A stretch of DNA of 5,816 nucleotides, from contig CAYGWP010000411.1 of assembly GCA_964353455.1 (NCBI GenBank), forward strand, positions 1-5,816, given 5' to 3'. The notes under the pieces were generated by a model that saw only the letters and a program-made list of their open reading frames with translations, was not told where the DNA came from and did not search any database. Shown piece after piece: positions 1-5,816 of the stretch (positions are counted from its first letter, which is position 1; every line of letters begins with the position of its first letter). A program made the translations under genes and the position numbers. Source of the DNA: CAYGWP01 sp964353455 (GTDB lineage: Bacteria; Planctomycetota; Phycisphaerae; FEN-1346).

Positions 1-330
1 TCGCGCACACGCATGGTGACCCTCACCGAGCAGACCATCGACGACAACTCGCGGTTCTTCAAGCGGAAGTCCGATGTGCCGCGCCACGCCATCTCGATGG
101 GCGTCGGCACCATCCTTGAGGCCCGCAAGTTGCTGATGGTCGCCAGCGGCAAGAACAAGGCCGCCGCCCTTGCCGCCGCCGTCGAGGGGCCCATCACGAG
201 CATGATCACGGCCAGCGCCCTGCAACTGCATCCCGAGGCGATCGTGTTCGCCGACGACGATGCGGCCGCGGGCCTCAAGATGCGGGCGTACTACGACTGG
301 ATCCAGAAGCAGAGCAAGAAGGCGAACTAA
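1..330 (+). CDS. nagB: Glucosamine-6-phosphate deaminase, C-terminal part (5' end outside window)
   Basis: The reading frame is open from base 1 to a TAA at 328-330 and gives 109 residues. NagB converts glucosamine-6-phosphate to fructose-6-phosphate plus ammonia in the cytoplasm, feeding amino sugars into glycolysis. The fragment aligns by eye with the C-terminal 40 percent of E. coli NagB: it starts SRTR, then TLT, NSRFF, a VGVGT-like MGVGT stretch, GKNKAAAL, AAVEG and SALQLHPEA. The Arg of NSRFF and the Lys of KNKAA match E. coli Arg172 and Lys208, which bind the substrate phosphate, so the fragment looks functional. The loop after SRFF is one residue shorter than in E. coli. The E. coli allosteric residue Lys160 is replaced by Val (residue 6 of the fragment), while Arg158 is kept. 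The ATG at 13 is internal, because conserved NagB sequence continues upstream of it to the window edge. Confidence 0.92.
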   Translation, partial: SRTRMVTLTEQTIDDNSRFFKRKSDVPRHAISMGVGTILEARKLLMVASGKNKAAALAAAVEGPITSMITASALQLHPEAIVFADDDAAAGLKMRAYYDWIQKQSKKAN

Positions 331-348
331 GGAATCCACCGCGGCCTC

Positions 349-425
349 GCGCGGCGGGTCTCCGTACCCACCGCGCCATACGCGAATACACACCTTTGCG
401 CGGCGGGTGCGGAGACCCGCCGCGC
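349..425. repeat. Inverted pair of 28-bp palindromic units (REP doublet / REPIN-like)
   Basis: Two 28-base units lie at 349-376 and 398-425, separated by 21 bases. The reverse complement of the second matches the first at 26 of 28 positions. Each unit is itself a hairpin with an 11-base arm, GCGCGGCGGGT, and a 6-base loop (CTCCGT in the first, GCGGAG in the second). The first stem has one C-A mismatch. The second is perfect and extends to 14 base pairs (395-408 with 415-428) through flanking TTT and AAA. The two units can also pair with each other as one long hairpin, including a perfect 16-bp stretch (349-364 with 410-425). This is the layout of REP doublets. No run of T follows the stem on either strand, so it is not a standard intrinsic terminator. 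It fills most of the gap between nagB and the DUF4954 gene and could affect transcript stability or processing between them. Confidence 0.8.
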
Positions 426-474
426 AAAAGTGCAATGAGAAAGCACCAGCGACCGGTCTCGAAAGGAATCCGAC

Positions 475-2673
475 ATGAGCGATGCGCGAGTCCTTCCGAC
501 AGGTTCCCTCGGCCACAACTTCATCGGCGGGCCGTTCCTGCCCCCGGGCCAGGACGAATACTACCTCCGCAACGCCCAGTCGCAGGCGCCCGACGGCGGC
601 TGGCGGCACCTGCGGGCCGACGAGATCGAAACTCTCGTCAAGAACAACAACGCCGCCGATAACTGGGACCACCTCCTCGTCACCAACCAGTTCCTCCCGC
701 ACAGCATCAAGAACTGCGAGTTCTACGGCCTCGTGCGAATCGGCCGCCTCGAACCCGCGTTCCTGGAATACCACGACCTGTGCGTCCCCGTGGGCCTCAC
801 GAGCAGCCGCATAGTCTCATGCGACATCGGCGACGACGCCGCCATTCACAACGTCCGATACCTTTCGCACTACATCATCGGCCCCGACGCCATGCTCCTG
901 AACATCGACGAGATGACCACAACCAACCACGCGAAGTTCGGCAACGGAATCGTCAAGGAAGGCGAGCCGGAGGACGTCCGCATCTGGCTCGACCTCGTGA
1001 ACGAGGCCGGCGGCCGCAGCGTCATGCCCTTCGACGGCATGATCGCCGCCGACGCGTACCTCTGGGCAAAGTACCGCGACGACCCGAAACTCCTCGAAAA
1101 ACTGGCCCAGATCACGCAGCAGTCTTTCGACCCCCGGCGCGGCTTCTACGGAACCATCGGCGAGTGCGGCGTCATCAAGAACTGCCAGATCATCAAGGAC
1201 GTTAAAACGGGACCCTATGTCTATATCAAAGGCGCCAATAAACTCAAGAACCTCACCGTCAACTCCAGCAAGGAGGAGCCCAGCCAGATCGGCGAAGGCG
1301 TAGAACTCGTAAACGGCATCATCGGCCGCGGATGCCACATATTCTACGGATGCAAGGCCGTCCGCTTCATAATGGGCGACAACTCAAACCTCAAGTACGG
1401 CGCACGCCTCATCCACTCGTTCCTGGGCGACAACTCCACCGTCTCCTGCTGCGAACTCCTCAATAACCTCATCTTCCCGGCCCACGAGCAGCACCACAAT
1501 AACTCCTTCCTCATCGCCGCCCTCGTCATGGGCCAGTCCAACATCGCCGCCTGCGCCACAATCGGCTCCAACCATAACAGCCGCGCGCCCGACGGCGAGG
1601 TCCACGCAGGCCGCGGCTTCTGGCCCGGCCTCTGCGTCTCCGTCAAACATAACTGCCGATTCGCATCCTTCACCCTGCTTGCCAAGGGCGACTACCCGGC
1701 CGAACTCGACGTCCGCCTCCCCTTCAGCCTCGTCTCCAGCGATGAGGCCCGCGACCGGCTCCAGGTCCTCCCCGCATACTGGTGGCTCTACAACATGTAC
1801 GCCCTCGCGCGGAACACGTGGAAGTTCGCCAACCGCGACAAACGCAAACGCAAAATCCAGAAGATCGAGTTCGACTGCCTCGCCCCCGACACCGCCGAGG
1901 AAATGTTCGCCGCCATCGAGACCCTCGAGCGCTGGACGGCCCAGGCGTCCCTCCGCGGGAAGCGCGCCGCCGCCAGGACGCCCGCACAACTGGCCGAAAT
2001 CGGCCGCAAACTCCTCGCCGGGCCTGCCGCAGGCGTCGATCGCCTGGAGGTCCTCGGCGAAGGCGTCGAGAACTCCGAACGCAAGGCCGTCATCCTCAAG
2101 GCACACGCCGCGTACGCGGCATACCGGCAGATGCTCCACCACTACGCAGTTAAGAATCTCATTGCGTACATGAACGAGAACCCCCAGGCCACCCTCAAGT
2201 CGATGGCCCGCGCACTTGCGGCCAAACGCCAGACGGACTGGGTGAACCTCGGCGGACAACTCGTCCGGGCAGACGACCTCGCCAAACTCAAGACCGCCAT
2301 CAAGACCGGCAAACTCGACTCGTGGCAGGCCGTCCACGATGCCTATGACCGCCTCTGGGAAAAGTACCCGCGCGACAAGCAGCGCCACGCCTTCGCCACG
2401 CTGCTCGCCCTCCTCGGCGCGAAAGACCTCACCGCGAAGGCCTGGGCCGCTGCACTCGATGAGGCCGTCCGAATCCAGCAGTACGTGGCCGACCAGACGT
2501 ACATCACACGCAAGAAAGACTACGACAACCCCTTCCGCCGCATGGTGTACTCGACCCCCGAAGAAATGTCCGCCGTCCTCGGCACGCCGGAGGACAACAG
2601 TTTCGTCAAGCAGGTGCGAAAGGAAACCGCGGCGTTCGCGGCATTGGTCGAGTCGATCAAGGCTCGCGGATAA
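475..2673 (+). CDS. DUF4954 family protein, left-handed beta-helix (hexapeptide-repeat) fold
   Basis: A 732-residue cytoplasmic protein with no signal peptide or membrane segment. The ATG at 475 is preceded by AAAGGA at 462-467, seven bases upstream, which supports this start. I recognise it as DUF4954. After an N-terminal segment, hexapeptide-like turns run at about residues 75-145 and again at about 225-410, as in GlmU- and LpxA-like left-handed beta-helices. Examples are twin GDNS turns at 301-304 and 318-321, HEQHHNN at 337-343 and TIGSNHNSR at 362-370. The His and Asn clusters are candidates for a ligand site. The segment ending RLPFSLVSS (414-422) closes the helix. A long alpha-helical C-terminal region follows, with a strongly basic stretch at 454-463 and a conserved-looking NPFRRM at 685-690. 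The family has no established reaction that I know of. By fold it could be a sugar acyl- or nucleotidyltransferase-like protein. Its position beside nagB hints at amino-sugar chemistry, which is inference. Confidence 0.88.
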   Translation: MSDARVLPTGSLGHNFIGGPFLPPGQDEYYLRNAQSQAPDGGWRHLRADEIETLVKNNNAADNWDHLLVTNQFLPHSIKNCEFYGLVRIGRLEPAFLEYHDLCVPVGLTSSRIVSCDIGDDAAIHNVRYLSHYIIGPDAMLLNIDEMTTTNHAKFGNGIVKEGEPEDVRIWLDLVNEAGGRSVMPFDGMIAADAYLWAKYRDDPKLLEKLAQITQQSFDPRRGFYGTIGECGVIKNCQIIKDVKTGPYVYIKGANKLKNLTVNSSKEEPSQIGEGVELVNGIIGRGCHIFYGCKAVRFIMGDNSNLKYGARLIHSFLGDNSTVSCCELLNNLIFPAHEQHHNNSFLIAALVMGQSNIAACATIGSNHNSRAPDGEVHAGRGFWPGLCVSVKHNCRFASFTLLAKGDYPAELDVRLPFSLVSSDEARDRLQVLPAYWWLYNMYALARNTWKFANRDKRKRKIQKIEFDCLAPDTAEEMFAAIETLERWTAQASLRGKRAAARTPAQLAEIGRKLLAGPAAGVDRLEVLGEGVENSERKAVILKAHAAYAAYRQMLHHYAVKNLIAYMNENPQATLKSMARALAAKRQTDWVNLGGQLVRADDLAKLKTAIKTGKLDSWQAVHDAYDRLWEKYPRDKQRHAFATLLALLGAKDLTAKAWAAALDEAVRIQQYVADQTYITRKKDYDNPFRRMVYSTPEEMSAVLGTPEDNSFVKQVRKETAAFAALVESIKARG

Positions 2674-2707
2674 GTAAGATCGTGGACTGCTCTGGGGAGT
2701 CGGCGCA

Positions 2708-2965
2708 ATGAACCGAAGGAAACTGCTGGCCAGGCTGGCGCAGGGGGCGGTTCAGAATGTCTCCTTTGAGGATTTCACCGGCTTGGCACGGGGTTTCGGA
2801 TTCACCCTGACACGCATCAACGGCAGTCACCACATTTTCAGCCACCCCCAGGTTGCCGAACTCGTGAACCTTCAGAATGTGGGCGGCGAAGCCAAACCGT
2901 ACCAGATTCGGCAGTTTCTTCGGCTGGTTGAGCGGTATAATCTTGTACTGGAGGATGCCCAATGA
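2708..2965 (+). CDS. hicA: HicA-type toxin (mRNA interferase)
   Basis: An 85-residue protein of the HicA/YcfA-like family. HicA toxins have a small dsRNA-binding-like fold and cleave mRNA, halting translation until neutralised by HicB. The family signature is clear: GFGFTLTRINGSHHIF at residues 29-44, in which the His after Gly-Ser (His41) is the expected catalytic residue. A NPxx-like C-terminal helix region (KPYQIRQFLRLVE, 63-75) follows. GGGGAG at 2694-2699, eight bases before the ATG, supports the start. The gene begins 34 bases after the DUF4954 stop and overlaps hicB by four bases. Hand-counted GC over 2761-2940 is about 56 percent, well below hicB and the DUF4954 gene, which is consistent with a separate origin. 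The protein looks intact. No separate promoter or operator is obvious in the 34-base gap. Confidence 0.9.
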   Translation: MNRRKLLARLAQGAVQNVSFEDFTGLARGFGFTLTRINGSHHIFSHPQVAELVNLQNVGGEAKPYQIRQFLRLVERYNLVLEDAQ

Positions 2966-3183
2966 GCGACTACCACATCAATATTTTCTATAGCGAGGAA
3001 GACGGCGGATACATCGCCGACATCCCCGACCTGGAATCGTGCTCGGCCTTCGGCAAGACGCCCGAAGAAGCCCTCGCCGAAGTGGAGCGCGCCAAGGCGG
3101 CCTGGCTCCAGGCCGCCCGCGAGACGGGCAAACCCATCCCCCCTCCGCGCTACCGCCCCGTCATCTACCAGACGTCCCGCTGA
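2962..3183 (+). CDS. hicB: HicB-type antitoxin, short form
   Basis: A 73-residue protein of the HicB family (COG1598), the antitoxin that binds and neutralises the upstream HicA. Features seen are an N-terminal strand followed by EEDGGYIADIPDLESCSAFG (residues 12-31) and TPEEALAEVERAKAAWL (33-49), the usual HicB partial RNase H-like core. The start ATG overlaps the hicA stop as ATGA, and GGAGGA at 2950-2955 lies six bases upstream, so the pair is translationally coupled. The protein ends soon after the core, with a Pro-rich tail (PIPPPRYRP, 58-66). No helix-turn-helix or ribbon-helix-helix DNA-binding domain follows, so autoregulation by HicB binding its own promoter is not predicted. Short HicB proteins of this size are known. 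GC is about 71 percent over 3001-3120, in contrast with hicA. Confidence 0.9.
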   Translation: MSDYHINIFYSEEDGGYIADIPDLESCSAFGKTPEEALAEVERAKAAWLQAARETGKPIPPPRYRPVIYQTSR

Positions 3184-3212
3184 GCGCCCGAGCCGGCCAG
3201 AATCTGCCCGCC

Positions 3213-3356
3213 TCACCCCTGCGGCACGTCCTCGATGTACGCACCGTCGGCCCGCAGTCTCGCCTGGAGTTTCTTCGCATCAACGTCGCGCATCTCCACC
3301 CCGGCCGCAAGCGCCATCGCCGCCGCCGTGCCAACGCCCTGCCCCATCACCATGCA
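3213..3356 (-). pseudogene. 3'-terminal remnant of an FAD-dependent oxidoreductase (PF12831-like)
   Basis: On the minus strand, 47 codons and a TGA stop read CMVMGQGVGTAAAMALAAG, then VEMRDVDAKKLQARLRADG and AYIEDVPQG. This is the typical C-terminal end of PF12831-type FAD-dependent oxidoreductases, which finish with a C-M-x-MGQ-x-x-GTAAA-A motif and a helix of the form DV-x-x-LQ-x-LR-x-x-GA. Upstream of the Cys (beyond 3356) the frame stays open back to a TAG but no longer resembles the family (it reads SNSSCCH just before), and the rest of a gene of several hundred codons is absent. The surviving codons are in frame and undamaged, so the loss looks like a fairly recent deletion or rearrangement rather than slow decay. 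The fragment lies convergent to hicB and is not expected to make a working protein. Confidence 0.75.
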
Positions 3357-3387
3357 ATGGCAACAACTACTATTGGAGCGAAGAGCA

Positions 3388-3415
3388 TTGACGCCCCCAC
3401 AGCGCGGGCTACACT
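3388..3415 (+). promoter_or_regulatory. Candidate sigma-70 promoter for the secreted-protein gene
   Basis: TTGACG at 3388-3393 matches the -35 consensus at 5 of 6 positions. TACACT at 3410-3415 matches the -10 consensus at 4 of 6, with a 16-base spacer. Transcription would start near 3422 and give a 5' leader of about 105 bases before the ATG at 3529, containing the degenerate palindromic unit at 3430-3455. This is the best match I found in a gap where the downstream gene needs a promoter. It is by eye only, and the sigma factor preference of this organism is unknown. Confidence 0.45.
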
Positions 3416-3429
3416 AAGGAACCGGGGCC

Positions 3430-3455
3430 GCGCGTCGGGTCTGCCGCCCGCCGCG
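3430..3455 (+). repeat. Degenerate single copy of the palindromic unit
   Basis: This stretch has a 9-bp stem, 3431-3439 (CGCGTCGGG) with 3447-3455 (CCCGCCGCG), with one mismatch and a 7-base loop. It shares the arm pattern and the CGGGTCT core with the units at 349-376 and 398-425, in the same orientation as the first, allowing a small shift in the loop. It lies in the predicted 5' leader of the secreted-protein gene. GC-rich sequence can form such stems by chance, so kinship with the doublet is probable rather than certain. Confidence 0.45.
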
Positions 3456-3514
3456 ATCTTGCCCCCCATCTACATTCCGGAATTGAGGCTGGGTCCGGTT
3501 GACCACGAACTTCG

Positions 3515-3521
3515 AAAGGGG
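3515..3521 (+). promoter_or_regulatory. Ribosome binding site deciding the start at 3529
   Basis: AAAGGGG lies seven bases before the ATG at 3529. The longer reading frame could start at a TTG at 3499, but that would place this site inside the gene and put ten extra, partly charged residues ahead of a textbook signal peptide. The ATG is therefore preferred. Confidence 0.7.
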
Positions 3522-3528
3522 CAGCCCG

Positions 3529-5796
3529 ATGAAGCGATTCGGTAGTGTGTTAGTCGTCGGCGCCGTTCTCGTTCTGACAGCCCTCTTGTGCGCGGGAGCG
3601 CAGGACGCCGCAAAGGACCAGGCGCAGGCAACCCATTGGCTCAGCGACTTCGGCCCCGTCGAGACGCCGGCGCAGATTCAGGCCGCGTACGAGGCGGCCG
3701 TCCGGGCGATTCGGGTCCGTGGCGGCGTGTTGCTGGTCCCGGGCAGCCTCTGGAAGCAGGTCAAGGAGATGCCCCTCCAAGGGCTGGTCCGGACGCCCCC
3801 GCCGCCCGAGCAGACCAGGCAGTGGCGCGAGGGGGCCGGAGGAACCGTGGTCATCGTGGACGAGAAACAATCCGTCCTCGAAGTGCCCCCTCTTTCCGGC
3901 CTCCGCATCGAGCGCCCCTTCCGCCTGGAGGATGGCGATAGCGTGCCGCACTGGGGCACCCACCCCATGCTGACCCTCGACAGCGACCTCGTGTACGGGG
4001 CGATCAGTTATCTGGATTGGCTCCAGGCCCCCGTCGAGAAGGGCAAGGACCGGCGGTTCTACCTGGCCACGGTTCGCGGGCTGCGGCCCGGCCAGTTCCT
4101 CAACATCCACGGCGGCCCGGGGTACGGCGGCGGAGTCACGCGGGCGTGCGTCAAATCGCTCGGCTACGACGCCGGGAAGCAGATGCACTACCTCGTGGCC
4201 GATACCGATCAGGATCATCAGGCCGGCGCCATCCTTCACAACAAGAGCAACACCGGCCTGCTGCACATGCTCCAGACCAGCAACAACGACAACCAGACCT
4301 ACGACGTCAAGGTGATCCGCAACCAGTACGCCCACGGCGATACATATGTGTACTACTGCGACTTCAACTACATGAGCAACATCCACTCGGCGGCAGGCGA
4401 CGAGAACGGCAACTGCTACGGCGCGTTCATCCGCTCGCGGGAGAACAACTTCCGCGGCACGGTGGAATCGGTCGATTGGCAGCAATGCCGGTTGAAGTTC
4501 GCGGCCTCCGCCCAGAACATCGCAACGCTGGGCGACTCGCGGCCGCTCGTCAACCTGAACCCGAAAAAGGCCATCCGCCAGGGCAAGGTGTTCATCGTTC
4601 CGGCCGACACATACTTCGCCGACCAGGGCGGCCCGGCCCACGCCTTCGAGGGCCGCACATATCCGAGCCAGATCGTCAGGAACCCCGGCACCGGCGTTAC
4701 CGGTCTGAGGATCGGCGGCCTCATCCGCGGCGACAGGGACTGCCTCTGGACGCAGGCGATCGTGGGCCGCTGGTTCGCCGTGGCGACTCCCGAGGAGAAA
4801 ACCCCCAAGGGCAACTTCCGGTGGTACATGATTACGTCGCTCAGGGAGAACGCCGACGGGACCAGGGATATCGAGATCCAGCGGTTCTGGTGGGGCGCCA
4901 AGAGCGCCGGCAGCCCCCTGCTCTATCGCCAGGAAGACTATTCCTGGGACGGCCACCTGCGCCCACTTGAGTACATCATCGCCCCGGGCGCCTACGTCAA
5001 CGACGTGTCCCGCGCGATCCCCGGCGGCGACCGCGGCGGACAGCGACTCCTCGGCGTCGTCCCCTACACCGACCAGGGCACGAAGTTCGATTTCGAGCCG
5101 GGCGACCCCATTGAGCAGGCCATCGGGCCGGACCCCTTCAAGCCACAGGCGATGCGCGTGTGGATGTGGGAAGACGTGCCCGGCCCATACCCCTCGGCCG
5201 TCTTCGACGTGGCCAACCTGGGCGCCGCATCGCGTCACGCCGCCCTCAGAGTTTCCGGCGGCGGGGCGACACTGGAAGATGCGGCCAAACGCCATGAACA
5301 GAAACCCGCCTGGGACAACGTGATCTACCTCAATGCTGCCGCCACCGTGGGGATAAATTGTCAGGCCGACTTCGCGGACGCCGCCATCCTGTTCCACCAG
5401 CCCAACCACGAGCAGCCCATCAAGTGGCACTATGGCCACGAAGAGGGCAAGCCGCCGAAGACGGCCTCGCTCACGGTCTCAAAGACCACAGGCGAACTCA
5501 ATTTTCAGGGCGAGGGAATCTGCGCCAACGGGCCGGTCAGCGCCGCCGGCGGGATTTCGGGCGACAAGACCCCGGCCCGCAACCTGCGCGGCAAGAACCT
5601 GACGGTCCCCAAGGGCGCCACCTCGCTTCGAATTCAATTCGCGCGGCCCGAGACCGATGCAGACTACGCCGCGTTCGTGGAGCAGACCTGGATCACCGAG
5701 CGGGCCGTCTCCGATAAGAGCCCCGACGGCTTCACCGTCTCATTCGCCAAGCCCGCCCCCGCCGACGCCCGCCTCGACTGGCTGATCGTCCGCTGA
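3529..5796 (+). CDS. Large secreted protein, pectate-lyase-like N-terminus and fibre-like C-terminal module; function unknown
   Basis: A 755-residue exported protein. Residues 1-24 form a signal peptide: MKR, a hydrophobic core VLVVGAVLVLTALL, then CAGA with a likely signal peptidase I cut after Ala24. A lipobox is unlikely because Leu precedes Cys21. The mature start, DFGPVETPAQIQAAYEAAV at 40-58 followed by GGVLLVPG at 65-72, resembles the opening of right-handed beta-helix proteins of the pectate lyase 3 superfamily (PF12708). A Pro-rich patch lies at 89-93. Residues of about 240-350 are rich in Asn, Tyr and Asp with short strands, compatible with a beta-helix. The end, with TTGELNFQGEG at 653-663, PVSAAGGISGD at 669-679 and DADYAAFVEQTW to LDWLIVR at 710-755, resembles C-terminal modules of phage tail fibre-like proteins. 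No catalytic motif is evident. A polysaccharide-binding or -degrading role outside the cytoplasm is inference. An own promoter is proposed at 3388-3415. Confidence 0.75.
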   Translation: MKRFGSVLVVGAVLVLTALLCAGAQDAAKDQAQATHWLSDFGPVETPAQIQAAYEAAVRAIRVRGGVLLVPGSLWKQVKEMPLQGLVRTPPPPEQTRQWREGAGGTVVIVDEKQSVLEVPPLSGLRIERPFRLEDGDSVPHWGTHPMLTLDSDLVYGAISYLDWLQAPVEKGKDRRFYLATVRGLRPGQFLNIHGGPGYGGGVTRACVKSLGYDAGKQMHYLVADTDQDHQAGAILHNKSNTGLLHMLQTSNNDNQTYDVKVIRNQYAHGDTYVYYCDFNYMSNIHSAAGDENGNCYGAFIRSRENNFRGTVESVDWQQCRLKFAASAQNIATLGDSRPLVNLNPKKAIRQGKVFIVPADTYFADQGGPAHAFEGRTYPSQIVRNPGTGVTGLRIGGLIRGDRDCLWTQAIVGRWFAVATPEEKTPKGNFRWYMITSLRENADGTRDIEIQRFWWGAKSAGSPLLYRQEDYSWDGHLRPLEYIIAPGAYVNDVSRAIPGGDRGGQRLLGVVPYTDQGTKFDFEPGDPIEQAIGPDPFKPQAMRVWMWEDVPGPYPSAVFDVANLGAASRHAALRVSGGGATLEDAAKRHEQKPAWDNVIYLNAAATVGINCQADFADAAILFHQPNHEQPIKWHYGHEEGKPPKTASLTVSKTTGELNFQGEGICANGPVSAAGGISGDKTPARNLRGKNLTVPKGATSLRIQFARPETDADYAAFVEQTWITERAVSDKSPDGFTVSFAKPAPADARLDWLIVR

Positions 5797-5816
5797 GTCG
5801 GCCACGGCCCGGCGCC

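Noticed and set aside
13..330. A complete 105-residue gene starting at the ATG at 13
   Set aside because: Conserved NagB sequence continues in frame upstream of this ATG to the window edge, so this is the end of a longer gene.
395..428. Intrinsic terminator for nagB
   Set aside because: The 14-bp stem is strong, but AAAAG rather than a T-run follows it on the plus strand, and no T-run follows on the minus strand. The inverted duplicate next to it fits a repeat element better.
1384..2388. 334-codon open frame on the minus strand inside the DUF4954 gene
   Set aside because: It lies wholly opposite a recognised protein family, has no recognisable domain, and has the biased composition of an antisense shadow.
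3499..3528. TTG start adding ten residues to the secreted protein
   Set aside because: The ATG at 3529 has a well-placed AAAGGGG and begins directly with a normal signal peptide.
3039..3545. 168-codon plus-strand open frame crossing hicB and the following gap
   Set aside because: It overlaps hicB in another frame, is rich in Arg, Pro and His as GC-rich out-of-frame translations are, and matches no family. The gap is better explained by the minus-strand oxidoreductase remnant.
3550..5439. 629-codon open frame on the minus strand opposite the secreted-protein gene
   Set aside because: Its protein is a low-complexity mix of Val, Gly, Ala, Asp and Glu with no family resemblance. Such shadows are expected opposite GC-rich genes, and the plus frame has a signal peptide, a ribosome binding site and recognisable domains.
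1..5816. CRISPR array, tRNA, rRNA or transposase gene
   Set aside because: I saw no regularly spaced direct repeats, cloverleaf-like sequences, rRNA motifs or transposase-like proteins in the window.

Overview
The window is a GC-rich stretch of bacterial chromosome with four plus-strand genes that reach or approach full length, one gene cut by the left edge, and one minus-strand gene remnant. The gene mix (glucosamine-6-phosphate deaminase, a DUF4954 left-handed beta-helix protein, a HicAB pair, a relic of a PF12831-type FAD-dependent oxidoreductase, and a large secreted protein with a beta-helix-like start and a fibre-like C-terminal module) suggests a planctomycete or another PVC-group bacterium. 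This is inference from gene content and composition; there is no rRNA or marker gene here to prove it.

Layout. 1-330 is the C-terminal part of nagB. 331-474 is a gap holding two 28-bp palindromic units in inverted orientation, like a REP doublet (REPIN). 475-2673 encodes a 732-residue DUF4954 protein. 34 bases later comes a hicA-hicB toxin-antitoxin pair (2708-3183) with an ATGA overlap. 3184-3528 holds no intact gene. It carries the last 47 codons of an FAD-dependent oxidoreductase on the minus strand, a good sigma-70-like promoter, a degenerate third palindromic unit, and the ribosome binding site of the next gene. 3529-5796 encodes a 755-residue exported protein of unknown function. The last 20 bases hold nothing recognisable.

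How the parts relate. NagB converts glucosamine-6-phosphate to fructose-6-phosphate and ammonia. The adjacent DUF4954 protein has the hexapeptide-repeat architecture of sugar acyl- and nucleotidyltransferases such as GlmU. A shared role in amino-sugar metabolism is plausible but not shown. The HicAB pair and the gene remnant mark the middle of the window as a site of insertion and deletion. The secreted protein appears to have its own promoter and is probably a separate unit.

No clearly new multi-gene system is visible. The points most worth following up are the inverted palindromic repeats, the uncharacterised DUF4954 protein beside nagB, the truncated oxidoreductase and the unclassified secreted protein.
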